This document shows, piece after piece, positions 44,340 through 45,641 of a stretch of DNA of 45,641 bases. The notes under the pieces are model-generated. The model did not search any database and was not told where the DNA came from. It saw nothing but the letters and a program-made list of their open reading frames with translations. Numbering within the stretch: position 1 is the stretch's first letter; every line of letters begins with the position of its first letter. The position numbers and the translations under genes are program-made. The DNA lies in assembly GCA_026386795.1 (NCBI GenBank), contig JAPLMU010000061.1:1-45641 (forward strand). The letters run 5' to 3'. This DNA is from Planctomycetota bacterium. GTDB lineage: Bacteria; Planctomycetota; Phycisphaerae; Phycisphaerales; SM1A02.

Positions 44340-45548
44340 ATGGCCCACGACCACTCGAACACCCCCGACCTCTCTGCCGGCAACTTGACCGGATCCGGCT
44401 TGGGTGCGCACGCACGCAACTTTGGCCTCGCCGCTGTGTTGCTGATTGGCATTGGTGCATGGACCGGCTTCCGGTCCGGCGATACCGAGCACTTTGCACG
44501 CGCGTATGTAGTGGCAATGATGTTTGCCCTCGCCATTTGTCTTGGATCAATGTTCTTCGTCATCATCCAGCACCTCACCCGCGCTGGTTGGAGCGTCGTG
44601 GTGCGCCGTCCGGCAGAAGCGCTGATGCAGAACTTGCGTTGGATGTGGATTCTCTTCCTGCCGATCGCATGGATGGGCTGGACGGGTCGACTCTTTGAGC
44701 TCTTCCCGTGGGCTGATCTTGTAGAGATGGCCAAGGTTTCGCCTGCCGACGCCGCGATTGTCAAGTCAAGTTTGCGCCAAGACAGGACGGGTGATCCGGC
44801 GATTTCCTCCGCGAACCGCAAGTTGTCGGGACCAGCGATGATCCTCTTTGGTTTCTCGATCACCTTCGCCGCCGTTGATTGGATGATGAGTCTGTCACCA
44901 GTATGGTTCAGCACCATGTTCGGCGTGTACTTCTTTGCGGTGTGCGCCACCTGCGGCTACAGCAGTATGGCACTCCTGTGCTTGCGCCTGCAGCACAACG
45001 GCAAGTTGAAGGGCATCATCACTCCCGAGCACTACCAGGATCTTGGCAAGTTGCTCTTTGCTTTCGGCATGGTCTTCTGGGCGTATATCGCCTTCAGCCA
45101 GTTCATGCTGATCTGGTACGGAAATCTGCCCGAGGAAACCGCGTGGTACCTCTCACGTCAAGTGGGCGGTTGGCGCTGGCTCAGTTGGGCATTGCTCTTT
45201 GGCCACTTCCTCATCCCCTTCGTGCTGCTCATCTCGCGCTGGCCCAAGCGTTGGCCAACGACACTCGCCATCGCCTGCGTGTGGATGCTGGTCTTTGCGT
45301 TCATTGACTTGGTCTATCTGATCATGCCGCATGTCCCCCATGACGTTGGAGACTTCTCCCGTTACTCAGAATTCGCTGCGGCGCACGCAAGCGATTCGCC
45401 GCACCTCTTGGATCCAACGCTCCTTGGACTTGCGCTCGGCATGTTGTGCCTGGTGATTTCCATGACGATGCGTTCGCTCAAGGGGAAATCACTGCTTGCA
45501 TCTCGAGATCCTTCGCTCGGCGAGAGCCTTGCCTTCCAGAACATGTGA
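44340..45548 (+). CDS. actF: Alternative Complex III subunit ActF, second quinol-binding membrane subunit
   Basis: 402 residues. About ten transmembrane helices: FGLAAVLLIGIGAWTGF, RAYVVAMMFALAICLGSMFFVIIQHLTRAGWSVVVRRPAE (the ActF hallmark GSMFF-x-x-x-QH-x-x-x-AGWSVVxRR), MWILFLPIAWMGW, then GPAMILFGFSITFAAVDWMMSLSPVWFSTMFGVYFFA, GKLLFAFGMVFWAYIAFSQFMLIWYGNLPEETAWY and WALLFGHFLIPFVLLISRWPKR. These mark the ActF family, a relative of ActC in the membrane. ATG 44340 is 29 bp after actE. This completes actABCDEF in the usual order with no gene missing. Confidence 0.95.
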   Translation: MAHDHSNTPDLSAGNLTGSGLGAHARNFGLAAVLLIGIGAWTGFRSGDTEHFARAYVVAMMFALAICLGSMFFVIIQHLTRAGWSVVVRRPAEALMQNLRWMWILFLPIAWMGWTGRLFELFPWADLVEMAKVSPADAAIVKSSLRQDRTGDPAISSANRKLSGPAMILFGFSITFAAVDWMMSLSPVWFSTMFGVYFFAVCATCGYSSMALLCLRLQHNGKLKGIITPEHYQDLGKLLFAFGMVFWAYIAFSQFMLIWYGNLPEETAWYLSRQVGGWRWLSWALLFGHFLIPFVLLISRWPKRWPTTLAIACVWMLVFAFIDLVYLIMPHVPHDVGDFSRYSEFAAAHASDSPHLLDPTLLGLALGMLCLVISMTMRSLKGKSLLASRDPSLGESLAFQNM

Positions 45549-45568
45549 TCACCTGACGGAATACCCCT

Positions 45569-45641
45569 ATGTCCACCGTAACGCAGAACAACGAATTTGA
45601 AACAACCACCGGTGTCCTTTGGGACGATCCGGAAGCGGGGA
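45569..45641 (+). CDS. Start of a further gene in the act operon, truncated by window end
   Basis: ATG 45569 opens 24 codons to the edge (MSTVTQNNEFETTTGVLWDD then PEAG), 20 bp after the actF stop on the same strand. The fragment has no signal peptide or domain. In related genomes the genes after actF often encode an SCO-type copper protein or cytochrome c oxidase subunits, but nothing visible here decides that. Confidence 0.5.
   Translation, partial: MSTVTQNNEFETTTGVLWDDPEAG

Overview
This window most likely comes from a planctomycete of the Phycisphaerae type (inference). Three unrelated secreted proteins end in the same dockerin-like tail (GDLNGDG[13 protein letters not shown]). A membrane protein ends in the CxxCGFDLR...CxxCG zinc ribbon common in that phylum. 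Menaquinone is made by the futalosine route (MqnE), and the respiratory chain includes an Alternative Complex III. The DNA is moderately GC-rich and gene-dense. I see no transposase, integrase, phage gene or CRISPR array.

Region 1 (1-11.7 kb): a HIT-family gene cut by the window edge diverges from birA. Two exported proteins of unknown function follow, then a ParA-type ATPase with a long histone-H1-like tail, a VanZ-like protein fused to zinc ribbons, an FAD-dependent oxidoreductase, a small lipoprotein and a murJ interrupted by a short deletion/frameshift. mqnE is divergent from another exported protein. Two inverted repeats at gene ends look like terminators.

Region 2 (11.7-20.3 kb): two adjacent M16 peptidases (one with and one without the zinc site), a secreted endonuclease/exonuclease/phosphatase-like protein, a DNRLRE-type secreted protein (both with dockerin-like tails), a cyclophilin, an exported unknown protein and a tRNA-Cys whose 3' end plus a hairpin is duplicated 147 bp downstream.

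Region 3 (20.4-37.3 kb): a GAF-GGDEF diguanylate cyclase; gatB-hpt-PH-domain protein; a DnaJ-type co-chaperone divergent from a polyferredoxin/TPR membrane protein; a subtilase with dockerin-like tail; metK with a Lys/Ser/Thr repeat tail, followed by rsmB; ptsN-like EIIA; a tightly packed DUF151 nuclease-HAD-truD cluster; and an opposing tatD-tatC-tadA operon.

Region 4 (37.3 kb-end): a divergent regulatory region with candidate tandem promoters and a CRP/FNR-like palindrome precedes actABCDEF, the complete Alternative Complex III (quinol:electron-acceptor oxidoreductase) operon. The start of one more gene follows at the window edge.

A pattern runs through the whole window. Many genes at the head of a transcription unit have a TAnnnT -10-like hexamer 6-10 nt before ATG and no Shine-Dalgarno sequence, suggesting leaderless mRNAs. 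Several operon-internal genes and the leadered metK carry GGAG/AGGA instead. All assignments rest on reading sequence and motifs by eye; no database search was run.
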